Of a stretch of 34,093 bases of DNA, positions 16,802 to 25,172 are shown piece by piece. The DNA is from a bacterium. GTDB lineage: Bacteria > Myxococcota_A > UBA9160 > SZUA-336. Within the stretch, counting starts at the first letter, position 1. Each line of letters starts with the position of its first letter. The translations under genes were made by a program, and so were the position numbers. The notes below the pieces were generated by a model. That model was given only the letters and a program-made list of their open reading frames with translations. It made no database searches and was not told the DNA's origin. The stretch covers positions 1 to 34,093 of the forward strand of contig JAAELY010000342.1 of assembly GCA_024226335.1 (NCBI GenBank). The letters run 5' to 3'.

Positions 16802-17419
16802 CTACTCTGCTCCCGCCGACTTCGTGTCTTTGTCGTTGAAATAGAACGTCGCTGCGACGCCCTTGACCTTGAGCTTGGGGCCGTCGAGACCATCGTTGAC
16901 GACGTTGATCTCGAGATTGCCGAGATTCACGATGCGCGAGAGATTTGCGAGGCGATCGAAGAAGATGCCTACGTCGTGATAGCTACCGAGGAACTCGAGC
17001 CGGATCTGCTGCTCGGAATAGAAGCCGCGATTGACCTGCTTGCCGCGCTTGAATGAGCGGATCTCCAGTCCCGACTTCTTGCCCAGGGTGGTGATGTCGG
17101 TAAGCAATTGAGGCAGTTCGCTCGAATTCGGCAGCTTCTGCAGTGAAGCCTGGAGCTGCGCTTTGAGTTCCTTCTGCTTGCGCTTGAAGGTCTCGAGGTT
17201 CGAGGCTACTGCCTTGGCCGACTGGATGTTCTGCTCCAGCTTGGTCAGCTTCTTCTCCACACCGTGAAGAACGGTCCGCTGCCCACCAAAGAGTGTGACC
17301 CAATAGATACCGACCATCAGCACGGCCACCAAAGCCAGCGCGCCGTAGCGCGCGGGAGCCGGCAGACGCCCGAACTGCTCCAGCATCTGTTGTGCATCGA
17401 AATTGTCGCCAATCGCCAC
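16802..17419 (-). CDS. pilO: Pilus alignment protein PilO
   Basis: 205 residues. A cytoplasmic N-terminus (1-22), one membrane helix (about 24-44), a periplasmic coiled coil (about 50-98, many Lys, Gln and Leu), then a ferredoxin-like domain (LPQLLTDITTLGKKSGLEIR, VGIFFDRLANLSRIVNLGNL). This is the standard PilO layout. PilO pairs with PilN to form the periplasmic alignment subcomplex. It begins 12 bases after pilN and abuts pilP. Confidence 0.94.
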   Translation of the reverse strand: MAIGDNFDAQQMLEQFGRLPAPARYGALALVAVLMVGIYWVTLFGGQRTVLHGVEKKLTKLEQNIQSAKAVASNLETFKRKQKELKAQLQASLQKLPNSSELPQLLTDITTLGKKSGLEIRSFKRGKQVNRGFYSEQQIRLEFLGSYHDVGIFFDRLANLSRIVNLGNLEINVVNDGLDGPKLKVKGVAATFYFNDKDTKSAGAE

Positions 17420-17431
17420 GAGGTGCTCCTA

Positions 17432-18037
17432 CTACTTCCGCTGCCGTCCGCGTCGGCCTTTTCTCTTCTTCTTCGCAGAGGCCGCAGCGGTTGGCTTTAG
17501 ATAGGGATAGTTCGCTTTGAGCGTAAACCGGTTGAGCTTGAGGCCTTCGGTCTCAGTGACCGAGGTCTCCTGCAGCTGAACGCCTGAAATCATGTTCGAG
17601 GTCTCGAGCCGCGAAGCGAAGTCGGCGACGATTTCCGGATCCAAACTCAGGCCGCTCAGATTGAGCTTGCCTTTCTTCGCCGTCAGCTTTCTCAACCAGA
17701 CGCGGCTGGGAATGCTCTTGGCGATGTCGTCCATGATTCGCACGGGTCCAGAACGCGCCTTCTCGATCTGTGTGATCACATCGAGTTTGCGCTCGATCTC
17801 TTCCTGTTCCACCTGGAAGCGCTTTACTTCCTTGCGGGTCTCCTCGAGCGCCTTCAGTTCTTTCTTCTTGACCACGATCGCAGCTCTTTGACTGCTAATC
17901 TGTGACTTGATGGAGATGTGCATCCCCAGCGCGATGACGACTCCGCAGGTCGCAGCGACACCGAGCAGTACACCCTGCTTGCGAAGGCCGGCCTTTTTTC
18001 GGGCCTCACGAACAGGTAGCAGGTTGATGCGAATCAC
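17432..18037 (-). CDS. pilN: Pilus alignment protein PilN
   Basis: 201 residues. The extreme N-terminus MIRINLLPVRE is the conserved INLLP peptide that docks into the groove of PilM. A membrane helix (about 21-41), coiled coil (about 45-90) and a small alpha-beta domain (about 95-180) follow. The C-terminal tail is strongly basic (KKKRKGRRGRQRK), which is unusual for a periplasmic end and may contact cell wall or lipid; that is a guess. It overlaps pilM by four bases. Confidence 0.95.
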   Translation of the reverse strand: MIRINLLPVREARKKAGLRKQGVLLGVAATCGVVIALGMHISIKSQISSQRAAIVVKKKELKALEETRKEVKRFQVEQEEIERKLDVITQIEKARSGPVRIMDDIAKSIPSRVWLRKLTAKKGKLNLSGLSLDPEIVADFASRLETSNMISGVQLQETSVTETEGLKLNRFTLKANYPYLKPTAAASAKKKRKGRRGRQRK

Positions 18038-19092
18038 TTGTCATCTCCTCGGCGAAGGGCAAGCCCGACGGCCACCGAGAGCCCAGGGGCCAACTCTCGA
18101 AGCACTTCTTCATCTCCCGCCCTTGGCGCGATGTCGATCTGATTGAACGGATCTGCGATCTCGACGGGCAGTTCGATCTTTTCCTGAAAGAGCCTGTCCA
18201 GCAACGGAACGCGAGCGGCGCCTCCGCAGAGCACAAGCTTCTGAAGTGGCGCACTGGATGCTGTGGCGCGGTAGAAATCCAGAGAGCGCTGGATCTCCCC
18301 TACGAGGGTCTCGGAGACGTCACGCATGGCCTCTTCGACTTCTTGCGGAATGACTTCCTTGCTCACCTCACCGGGACGGCCTCCCACCTTGATGCGCTCG
18401 GCCTCTTCGAAACTGATCCCGAGAGCCTTCTGGATCTCTTCGGTGTATTGGTTACCACCGGTCGTTATGTCGCGGTTGAAGACTGGAATCCCGCCCTGCA
18501 TCACGTTCATATTGATGACAGAAGCACCAATATCGACCAGAGCGACAGCACCCGCGTCGTCGTAGTTCTCCAGGTACATATTGCCGACAGCGAAGCCATC
18601 AACATCGAGTACCGCCAGATTCAGGCCGCATTCGGTAATCGCACTCACGTAGTCGTGAATCAGGTCCTTTTTCGCGGCGACCAGCAGAACATCCATCTGG
18701 CCATCGAGACCGTTGTCGTCCAGGACCTGGTGGTCGATGTTCACTTCGTTGATATCGAATGGGATGTACTGCTCAGCTTCCCACTTGATCGTTTCCTCGA
18801 GTTCTTCAGAACTCTGCACGGGCAGCGAAATGCGCTTCACGATCACGGAGTGTCCGGAGACCGACGTCGCCACGTCCTTGGTCTTGAATCCGCCACTCGC
18901 GCAGACTTCACCAATCGCCTCGGAGATGGCGGGTGCGTTCATGAAGGAGCCTTGAACGATGGCTTCGGAAGACAGTTCGGCAATGCCGAAGCCTTTGAGC
19001 CGATATCCACCATTCGCCGTTTCCAGCTCCACCGCCTTGACGGAACTCGAACCAATGTCGAGACCGATGATCGATTTGGAACGAAAGAACAT
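18034..19092 (-). CDS. pilM: Actin-like pilus assembly protein PilM
   Basis: 352 residues, the usual size. It has the actin/FtsA-type nucleotide fold: the phosphate-1 loop IIGLDIGSSSVKAVEL (8-23), phosphate-2 VALVDIGASVINMNV, and an adenosine motif near LVLCGGAARVPLL. PilM is cytoplasmic and binds the N-terminus of PilN, linking the alignment complex to the motors. It starts nine bases after the HTH regulator stop with AGGA upstream. It is the first structural gene of the pilMNOPQ block. Confidence 0.97.
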   Translation of the reverse strand: MFFRSKSIIGLDIGSSSVKAVELETANGGYRLKGFGIAELSSEAIVQGSFMNAPAISEAIGEVCASGGFKTKDVATSVSGHSVIVKRISLPVQSSEELEETIKWEAEQYIPFDINEVNIDHQVLDDNGLDGQMDVLLVAAKKDLIHDYVSAITECGLNLAVLDVDGFAVGNMYLENYDDAGAVALVDIGASVINMNVMQGGIPVFNRDITTGGNQYTEEIQKALGISFEEAERIKVGGRPGEVSKEVIPQEVEEAMRDVSETLVGEIQRSLDFYRATASSAPLQKLVLCGGAARVPLLDRLFQEKIELPVEIADPFNQIDIAPRAGDEEVLRELAPGLSVAVGLALRRGDDK

Positions 19093-19101
19093 CTAGCCGT
19101 C

Positions 19102-19335
19102 CTAGCTGTACGGGTTCGTCGACGTGAGTTCAGCAGCCGATCCGGCGCCGAATACAGAGTCCCGGTCTGATACTTTCAGTCCGAGCGCATGCAGGATTTT
19201 TCGCTTCGTATCGAGTCGACAGGTCTTGCCCGACTCGACTCGGTCGATCGTCAGAGTTGAGAGGCCTGCCTTACGAGCAAGTTCAGCCTTGCTCATCATC
19301 AGTGCTTCGCGGATTTGTTGGACATTGTTCGCCAC
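19102..19335 (-). CDS. XRE-family HTH regulator upstream of pilM
   Basis: A 77-residue protein if it starts at GTG 19335, which is preceded by GGGGAA at good spacing. The HTH is MSKAELARKAGLSTLTIDRV, followed by ESGKTCRLDTKRKILHALGL, an XRE/Cro-type domain filling nearly the whole protein. The open frame extends to an ATG at 19482, but those extra 49 residues look unlike protein and related short regulators start at this point. It lies nine bases from pilM, so it is probably co-transcribed and may control the alignment operon. A palindrome sits 15-24 bases before its start. Confidence 0.75.
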   Translation of the reverse strand: MANNVQQIREALMMSKAELARKAGLSTLTIDRVESGKTCRLDTKRKILHALGLKVSDRDSVFGAGSAAELTSTNPYS

Positions 19336-19349
19336 AGCGGTTCCCCAGT

Positions 19350-19359
19350 TTCTCGAGAA
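19350..19359. promoter_or_regulatory. Palindrome TTCTCGAGAA, candidate operator
   Basis: A perfect 10-bp palindrome lies just upstream of the chosen start of the XRE-type regulator, in the 164-base region between it and the lipoprotein gene. This is where an autoregulatory operator would sit. No clear -35/-10 pair was recognised in the same region. Chance occurrence is possible. Confidence 0.3.
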
Positions 19360-19499
19360 GGCAGAATCTGTGAGTTCTTTGAGCATCCCCGAGGAGTAGA
19401 CCCCTCGATTCATTCGTCTGCTTGATCGGCGGCTTAGAAATGCGACTTGAGGGTGCGCGAAGCCAAAGTTTGCGTCAGCCACGCGCGGTCGCTGCGCAC

Positions 19500-20633
19500 T
19501 CAGAACTCTTCTTCTGCCTCCCCTTCTTGATCTTCGAACTCCTGCTCGGAGTCCTCCATTTCCTCATCAGCTTCGTAGTCCGTAGAAGGCCGAGTGATGT
19601 CTCTATCGTGGGCCGCGTTCGCGGGATCACTTTCGGCATCGAATTCGGCCTCGTCTTCGGGATCAACGGGTGCAGGATCGCTGGCCTCAGCATCGCGCCA
19701 GTCGACTTCCAACTGGTACTTCTGCGAAGCGAGCCCGCCAAAGGGATCTGAGACGGCCAGTTCAACCGGAAACTTGCCACTTGTCCCGGGCTGGATCGTC
19801 CAACTGACGAACCCCGCAGTCGTGCTGATTTCCATGCCCGGAGGTCCCGATATGAGTTCGTATTTCAGAGGCAGATCACCATCCGGATCGGCCACCTGCA
19901 TCTGGTAGGAGTACTGAGTCGGGCCGGACAGTTCGTAGTTCGGCTGTGAAGCGATCTTCGGTGGCGCGTTGCTCACCTTGACCGGATGCGATGTCACCCA
20001 GTCACTGGCTTCGTCCTCGTCGAGCGCGCGGACCTGGCCGGTGACTTTGACGGAGCGCTTGAGCTTGCTCGAGACCAGGCGCGAGCCGGTCTCACCGGGG
20101 ATCAACTGGTTGTTCAGAAGCCAGCGATATTCGTAACGATATGAATCACCATCAACGTCCGAAGCCGAGACCTTGACTTCAATCATGTCCGTCGACATCG
20201 GGTTCTTTGGCGTCAACTCGAACGAGGTTATGCGTGGTGGCGAATTCTCGATCACCACGGCTTCACTCTCTTCAGTCACCTCGTGAATGCCGTCCGACGC
20301 CCAGACGACCACGCGAACGCGGTCCCCTTTGCGAAATTGATAGGGCTCGAGATTCGGCTCGGTAATGTTGAAAGACGCACCATTCACGAACCACTCGAGC
20401 TCAACATCAATCGAATCGAGATCGGGGTCTTGAACCTGCACGGCGACAGTGAGCCCGTCGGCGACGGTCGGCTCAGCCGGACTGATCTCTACAGCCTCAA
20501 TCACGGGTGCGCCGCCATCCGCGCTCTCTTGCGACGGCGCGGTCCTGGCGGCCTTTTCGGTCGGCGCCTGCGACTCTTCAGCGCTGCACGCGAGAGATAG
20601 TGCGACCAGTGCGACTAGATATATTCGAGCCAT
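19500..20633 (-). CDS. Lipoprotein with Ig-like/cadherin-like repeats and an acidic tail
   Basis: 377 residues. The signal peptide is MARIYLVALVALSLAC with the lipobox cysteine at 16. At least three beta-sandwich repeats of the PKD/Ig/cadherin kind follow: about 45-130 (ISPAEPTVADGLTVAVQVQD, LEWFVNG), about 135-225 (TPKNPMSTDMIEVKVSASDV, DGDSYRYEYRWLLN) and about 228-318 (MQVADPDGDLPLKYELISGP, a putative-Ig type domain). Asp-Pro-Asp and Asp-Val-Asp-Gly motifs suggest calcium at domain edges. The last 45 residues are nearly all Asp and Glu. The ribosome-binding site AGGGGA is four bases before ATG. It lies between pilR2 and the XRE regulator. A cell-surface or periplasmic accessory role in pilus assembly is inference; I know no named homologue. 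Confidence 0.8.
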   Translation of the reverse strand: MARIYLVALVALSLACSAEESQAPTEKAARTAPSQESADGGAPVIEAVEISPAEPTVADGLTVAVQVQDPDLDSIDVELEWFVNGASFNITEPNLEPYQFRKGDRVRVVVWASDGIHEVTEESEAVVIENSPPRITSFELTPKNPMSTDMIEVKVSASDVDGDSYRYEYRWLLNNQLIPGETGSRLVSSKLKRSVKVTGQVRALDEDEASDWVTSHPVKVSNAPPKIASQPNYELSGPTQYSYQMQVADPDGDLPLKYELISGPPGMEISTTAGFVSWTIQPGTSGKFPVELAVSDPFGGLASQKYQLEVDWRDAEASDPAPVDPEDEAEFDAESDPANAAHDRDITRPSTDYEADEEMEDSEQEFEDQEGEAEEEF

Positions 20634-20651
20634 GACGTCCCCTACTGACGT

Positions 20652-20668
20652 ACGTCTGAAACAGACGT
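20652..20668 (-). promoter_or_regulatory. Hairpin between pilR2 and the lipoprotein gene
   Basis: ACGTCTG-TTT-CAGACGT (minus strand) is a perfect 7-bp inverted repeat with a 3-base spacer. It touches the pilR2 stop (20669-20671) and lies 18 bases before the lipoprotein start. Further GACGT copies flank it. It may be an operator or an intercistronic RNA stem. Confidence 0.4.
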
Positions 20669-22078
20669 CTAGTTGCTATCGGGTTTCGACGGGATCGGAT
20701 TGAGGGGCTCGACCGCGTATTCCTTGATCTTGTACTGAAGAGCCCTTGGACTGATCTCTAGAACGCGCGCAGCCTGGGTGCGGTTGCCAGAAGTGAACTC
20801 GAGCGCCAGACGGATCAAGCGTTCTTCGAGTTCTCGGGTGCGTCGTTTGATGGACAGATCCTCATCTTCCGAATTTCCTCCCGCTGGAGCCTTCCGGACA
20901 CTCTGCGCAGCGGGGAATGGGAAGAGATCGAGGCTTATGGATTCGGTGCGCGCAAGAATCAATGCCCGCTCGAGCATGTTTTCGAGTTCGCGCACATTTC
21001 CGGGCCATTCATACGCACATAGCGCATCGAGGACTTCTCGACCCAATGGCGCTGCGTGTTTTCCGATACGCCGTGACAGACCTTCCAGTAGATGGTCTGC
21101 GAGCAAGGGAATGTCTTCGGTCCGTTCGTGAAGGGGGGGGATGTGGAGCCGAAAGACATTGAGGCGGTAGAAGAGATCGGGGCGAAAGGCATTTTCGGAC
21201 ACCATCGCCTCGAGATTTCGCGCGGTCGCTGCGATGATTCGCACATCGACTTCTTGCGGCTTCGCTTCCCCGACCGGTCGGACTTCCTCGCTCTGCAAGA
21301 CGCGCAAAAGCTTCACCTGGGTCGAGCGCGACAGTTCTCCGATTTCGTCCAGGAAGAGGGTGCCGCCACTGGCTTCGCGAAACATGCCCGGGGAGTCCGA
21401 ATCTGCACCCGTAAACGCCCCTTTGACGTGACCGAATAGCTCGGACTCGATCAAGCTCTCGGTTATCGCACCGCAGTTGACCGCGATGAAGGGTTCCGAG
21501 GAGCGAGCGCTCAGATCGTGAACGGCCCGGGCGACCACTTCCTTGCCCGAACCACTCTCGCCCGTGATCAGCACGGTGGTCTTGTACTCTGCCGCCCGAT
21601 CGACCAGCCCGCAGATTTCCTGCATCGCCGAGGAAGCCGCCACGATCGACTGCGAGGATTTGCGTTCTGCACCCAATTCGCGTTTGAGCTGGCGGTTCTC
21701 CCGCTGCAGGCGCTCCCGCTCCTCAACCTTGCGAATCGTGAGCAGCAACTCCTGAGGCTCGAAAGGCTTCGCAAGATAGTCGTAGGCACCCCGTCGAACC
21801 GCCTCGAGACTATCCTCGATCTGACCATAGGCAGACATCATCAGCACGGTCGCCGAGGGTTGGAGCTGGATCAGATCCGGTAGAAGATCGAGTCCGCTGC
21901 GCCGCGGCATACGCACGTCGCAGAGCACGACATCGAAGGTCTCCTCCGTCGCGAGACCGAGCCCCTCTTCGGGCCCTCCGGCGACGGAGACGGTGTACCC
22001 TTCGTCTTCGAGAATCAGGCGCAGACTGGTGCGTACGCCTTCCTCATCATCAACAATCAGTACCCTGCGAGCACTCAT
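20669..22078 (-). CDS. NtrC-family sigma-54 response regulator (PilR2-like)
   Basis: 469 residues. A receiver domain (1-120) with acidic Asp10/Asp11, phospho-acceptor Asp54 (VLCDVRMP) and Lys in YLAKPFEP. A sigma-54 AAA domain (about 145-375) with Walker A GESGSGKE, the GAFTGA loop (KGAFTGADSD), Walker B GGTLFLDEIGEL and arginine finger region FRPDLFYRLNVF. A Fis-type HTH at the C-terminus (NRTQAARVLEISPRALQYKI). It should activate sigma-54 promoters when phosphorylated by the overlapping kinase. ATG 22078 is preferred; GTG codons at 22084 and 22090 also fit. The kinase stop lies 28 bases inside this gene. By position it matches pilR2 of myxobacterial pil loci. Confidence 0.93.
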   Translation of the reverse strand: MSARRVLIVDDEEGVRTSLRLILEDEGYTVSVAGGPEEGLGLATEETFDVVLCDVRMPRRSGLDLLPDLIQLQPSATVLMMSAYGQIEDSLEAVRRGAYDYLAKPFEPQELLLTIRKVEERERLQRENRQLKRELGAERKSSQSIVAASSAMQEICGLVDRAAEYKTTVLITGESGSGKEVVARAVHDLSARSSEPFIAVNCGAITESLIESELFGHVKGAFTGADSDSPGMFREASGGTLFLDEIGELSRSTQVKLLRVLQSEEVRPVGEAKPQEVDVRIIAATARNLEAMVSENAFRPDLFYRLNVFRLHIPPLHERTEDIPLLADHLLEGLSRRIGKHAAPLGREVLDALCAYEWPGNVRELENMLERALILARTESISLDLFPFPAAQSVRKAPAGGNSEDEDLSIKRRTRELEERLIRLALEFTSGNRTQAARVLEISPRALQYKIKEYAVEPLNPIPSKPDSN

Positions 22079-23582
22079 CCTCACTGGCACTATCGGCTTG
22101 TGGCACGATCAGCCTGAAGCAAGTTTCGCCGGACCGACTAGTGACTTCGAGACTTCCACCGAGAAGTTCCGCCATTCGATGCGCGTTCCAGAGCCCGAGA
22201 CCCGTGCCCTCCCCCGGATCCTTGGTGGTAAAGAACGGATCGAAGACCTGAGGCAGGTCTTCAGCGGGAATTCCAGGCCCGTTATCGATCACTTCGATGG
22301 CGATCGCATCGGGCTGTCTCCGGTGCATGTACGAGGCCCCCGCGCGATCTGCTCGACGTCGTTCCGGCATCGACTTTTTCGCGATGGCTGCACGTAACTC
22401 GATACAGGGCTCCTCGTGCCCGCATAGCGCGTGTGCGGCGTTCTCCACCAGATTGGTCAGGATCTGCTCGAAACGACTGCGATCGACTTCGATCTCCGGC
22501 AGTTGGCGATCGACGGAGACCGAAAGATCGATCTCGTCGAGCAGCTTTTGGGCGGTCAGACGACGCGCGACTTCTTCGAGAGCCCTGTGCGGGCGAATCC
22601 GGACCAGCTCCGCCGCTTTGGGTCGGCCTAGATCGAGCAATTCTCGCACCAGAGTCCGGATGCGCAGCGCCTCTTGATGAATGCGTTCACTCATCTCTCG
22701 ACTGCGATCCGATAATTCGGCGTCGCGCAGGGTAACTTCGGTATACCCCAGGATGGCCGCAACGGGGTTGCCCACCTCGTGAGCGACACCGGCAGCTAGT
22801 TGACCGACCGTGGCCAGCCGCTGAGTACGAGAAAGAGAATCGTGGGCGCGAACCAACGCGTCGCGCTGCCCCCCTAGTCCGGCCGCCATCCGATTGAACG
22901 AGTGCGCCAGTTCCGCGAGTTCTGCGGGTCCGGTCTCCTCGGTCCGGACATCGAGATCCCCAGTAGCCACGCGCGCCGTCGCCGCCGCCAGATCGCGCAG
23001 CGGTACAGCGATACGGCGCCGGAGCAGATAGGAACCAAAACCCACAAACACCAACGCCGCCATCAAGAGCACCCACGCGCCCGCCTGGACCAGCGGCAGC
23101 AACTCGCTGAGCAGTTCGTCGCGGGTGACCCGACCGATCAGGAAACCCGGTTCACCATGAGGAGGTTGAAGGCGCGACACCAGCACGACATCGGAGGCGA
23201 GCACGCCTCCGGCCTGAGCAACCTCGCGCTCGACGCGGGCCAGCTCGATCAACCTGGCCAGATCCGGCGAGTCGAGAGGGGTCTTCGGTCCGTAGCCGAC
23301 CGTGAAGCCGCGGTCATCGAGCACGCGAAAATGCCCACCCAGCGCAGCGACGCTGCGCGTTCGAGCCAGCGCAGCTGCATCGTTGAGAGAATGAATACCC
23401 GCGCCCGGGCTGCCTTCGAGCTGCCGCGCACCGAGGCGCAGGCGGTCGAGAGCGGCGTCTTCCACGAGCCGGGCACTGGCACTGGTCATGACGACCGCCA
23501 CGACCGTCAAACCCGCCAGCGTGAGCACCAGAAGAGACGCGATGATCTCCATCTGCAAACCGCCGCGACGGCCGCCGGTCAC
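22050..23582 (-). CDS. Sensor histidine kinase (PilS2-like)
   Basis: 510 residues from GTG 23582, which overlaps the pilD stop as GTGA; ATG 23552 is an alternative. Order: a membrane helix (about 13-35), a periplasmic sensor (about 36-165), a second helix (about 167-187), HAMP (about 188-240), HisKA with His268 (GVAHEVGNPVAAILGY) and HATPase (about 360-495) with N-box LTNLVENAAHAL, DNGPGIP and GEGTGLGL. Between N-box and G1 box lies an Arg-rich insert of about 30 residues (near 401-425), longer than usual. It presumably phosphorylates the downstream overlapping regulator. This kinase has the two-helix periplasmic design, unlike the multi-helix PilS further right, so the two pairs sense different things. 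Confidence 0.9.
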   Translation of the reverse strand: MTGGRRGGLQMEIIASLLVLTLAGLTVVAVVMTSASARLVEDAALDRLRLGARQLEGSPGAGIHSLNDAAALARTRSVAALGGHFRVLDDRGFTVGYGPKTPLDSPDLARLIELARVEREVAQAGGVLASDVVLVSRLQPPHGEPGFLIGRVTRDELLSELLPLVQAGAWVLLMAALVFVGFGSYLLRRRIAVPLRDLAAATARVATGDLDVRTEETGPAELAELAHSFNRMAAGLGGQRDALVRAHDSLSRTQRLATVGQLAAGVAHEVGNPVAAILGYTEVTLRDAELSDRSREMSERIHQEALRIRTLVRELLDLGRPKAAELVRIRPHRALEEVARRLTAQKLLDEIDLSVSVDRQLPEIEVDRSRFEQILTNLVENAAHALCGHEEPCIELRAAIAKKSMPERRRADRAGASYMHRRQPDAIAIEVIDNGPGIPAEDLPQVFDPFFTTKDPGEGTGLGLWNAHRMAELLGGSLEVTSRSGETCFRLIVPQADSASEDECSQGTDC

Positions 23583-24373
23583 AGTAGACTCAGAACGCGC
23601 TGAAGCAGTCCCGGCACGAACAGGTAGACGATTCCCGCGAGCGCGAGTGCCGGACCGAATGGGATGCGTGTCGCGCGCCCAGTTCCCTTGAATCCGATCA
23701 GAACCAGGCCGTAGATCAAACCCACGAGCGAGCCCACCACCATGATACCGAGCGCCGACTCCAGGCCCAGAAAACTGCCGAGCATGGCCACCAGTTTGAC
23801 GTCCCCCATGCCCAATCCAATCTGCCCGGAATACCACTCATAGCCGGCGGACAGCAGCCACATGAAACCACCGGCAATCAACAAGCCCAATGAGGCGTCC
23901 CAGAGACTCGGCGGTGGTGCAATCCAGGCCAGCAGTAGACCCAGTGGGATTCCCGGATAGGTGATTGCGTTGGGGATGATCTGATGTTCGGCATCGATGA
24001 ACGTGATTGCGATCAACGCCGCGGCCAGCAGCCAGTCCACGAGCAGGCGGGCGCTCAGAGCCTGCTCGACTCCGATCCAGCGGAACATCAACGCAGCAAA
24101 AAGGAGCCCGGTCGCGGCTTCGACCAGTGGATAGCGGGCGGAGATCCGCTCGCCACAACTGCGACAGCGCGCGCGAAGGGCCAGGTAGGAGAGGATCGGA
24201 ATATTCGCCCACCAGGCAATCGGCGAGTTGCAGCCCGGACAATGGGAGCCTGGCCACACCAGTGACTCATCGCGTGGCAAGCGGTAGATCACGACGTTCA
24301 GGAAGCTTCCAATACAAGCACCGAACAGAAACGCCATCCCGATCAGGAACAGCGGTGTATTGGGTGGGCTCAT
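23579..24373 (-). CDS. pilD: Prepilin peptidase / N-methyltransferase PilD
   Basis: 264 residues from ATG 24373. It cleaves type IV prepilins after Gly and methylates the new N-terminal Phe at the inner membrane. The cytoplasmic zinc domain has two Cys pairs, Cys45/Cys48 (CPGC) and Cys70/Cys73 (CRSC). The catalytic aspartates are Asp127 (TFIDAEHQIIPN) and Asp191 in GMGDVKL. Seven to eight membrane helices fill the rest. The frame is open further upstream, but that part overlaps the permease gene and does not look like protein. It sits 22 bases after the permease. Confidence 0.95.
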   Translation of the reverse strand: MSPPNTPLFLIGMAFLFGACIGSFLNVVIYRLPRDESLVWPGSHCPGCNSPIAWWANIPILSYLALRARCRSCGERISARYPLVEAATGLLFAALMFRWIGVEQALSARLLVDWLLAAALIAITFIDAEHQIIPNAITYPGIPLGLLLAWIAPPPSLWDASLGLLIAGGFMWLLSAGYEWYSGQIGLGMGDVKLVAMLGSFLGLESALGIMVVGSLVGLIYGLVLIGFKGTGRATRIPFGPALALAGIVYLFVPGLLQRVLSLL

Positions 24374-24395
24374 CTGCGAGACGATAGCTGCGCCG

Positions 24396-25172
24396 CTATC
24401 GGAAGTCCCGACGTTGGAACAGAACCATTGCGCCCGACAAGAGAACGGCGGAGTAGAGCATCGCGTACAGCGCCGCGAGCGAGATGCGAGCCATCTCGAT
24501 GGGATTTCCCGCCGACGCATCCGCTTTGATGTCGAGCCTGTCCAGGTTGGGCAGTGTCCAGTAGAGCGCCTCGGTGACCGCCCGCAGTCCCGGCGCCTCT
24601 GAGCGCAGACCAAAGGCGCGCACATCTGCCAGCAAATGCCCGATGATCCACAACGCGACGGTGAACATGCCCGCAAGATAGGGAGTGGTGAAACTCGAGA
24701 AGAAGATCGCCACGGCCGTGATGAGAGCGAGTTCCAGATAGATCAATCCGATCGCCCACATGAGCCCCCAGCTGAACTCGGAACCCATGAACAGAAGCAC
24801 CGCGATGAAACACACGCTCATCAGACCGACTTCCATCGCCAGTAGCGTGAGCAGACCGCAATACTTGCCGAGCAAGAACTCCCAGCGATGCACCGGTTTG
24901 GCCAGCATGGTGTAGACCGTCTTCTGAGACATCTCGCGATGTACGAGATTGATGCCCACAAAAATCGCAATCAACACACCGAAGAAGGCGATCGAGGACA
25001 ATCCCATGTCGCGATAGATCCGATCCTGTTCACCCAGGTGCAGCTGCGCCAGCAGGATCGAACTTCCGATCATCAAGGCGGCAAAGAACAACAGGTTGTA
25101 CAAGAGCTTGTCGCGAACGGCCTCTCGATAGGTATTCTTCGCCAGGACCCATATACGGAGGGCCGAGTTCAT
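24396..25172 (-). CDS. ABC-2 type transporter permease (PilI-like by position)
   Basis: 258 residues with about six membrane helices (roughly 26-42, 62-77, 105-127, 133-158, 171-188, 228-248), the ABC-2/NosY-type permease layout. The N-terminal cytoplasmic VLAKNTYREAVRDKLLYNLL is the usual coupling segment, and MSQKTVYTMLAKPVHRWEFL is the second conserved cytoplasmic patch. It overlaps the ATPase gene by four bases, so the two form one transporter. In Myxococcus xanthus an ABC transporter (PilGHI) is encoded at this place and is needed for pili. The substrate is unknown. Confidence 0.88.
   Translation of the reverse strand: MNSALRIWVLAKNTYREAVRDKLLYNLLFFAALMIGSSILLAQLHLGEQDRIYRDMGLSSIAFFGVLIAIFVGINLVHREMSQKTVYTMLAKPVHRWEFLLGKYCGLLTLLAMEVGLMSVCFIAVLLFMGSEFSWGLMWAIGLIYLELALITAVAIFFSSFTTPYLAGMFTVALWIIGHLLADVRAFGLRSEAPGLRAVTEALYWTLPNLDRLDIKADASAGNPIEMARISLAALYAMLYSAVLLSGAMVLFQRRDFR

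Noticed and set aside
18343-19170. Plus-strand frame of 275 codons
   Set aside because: Antisense to PilM, whose actin-fold motifs are unmistakable.
23583-23837. N-terminal extension of the PilS2-like kinase
   Set aside because: These codons overlap pilD out of frame and look unlike protein; the GTG at 23582 overlapping the pilD stop is the natural start.
24374-24676. N-terminal extension of PilD
   Set aside because: It overlaps the permease gene; homologous PilD proteins begin a few residues before the first membrane helix, as at 24373.
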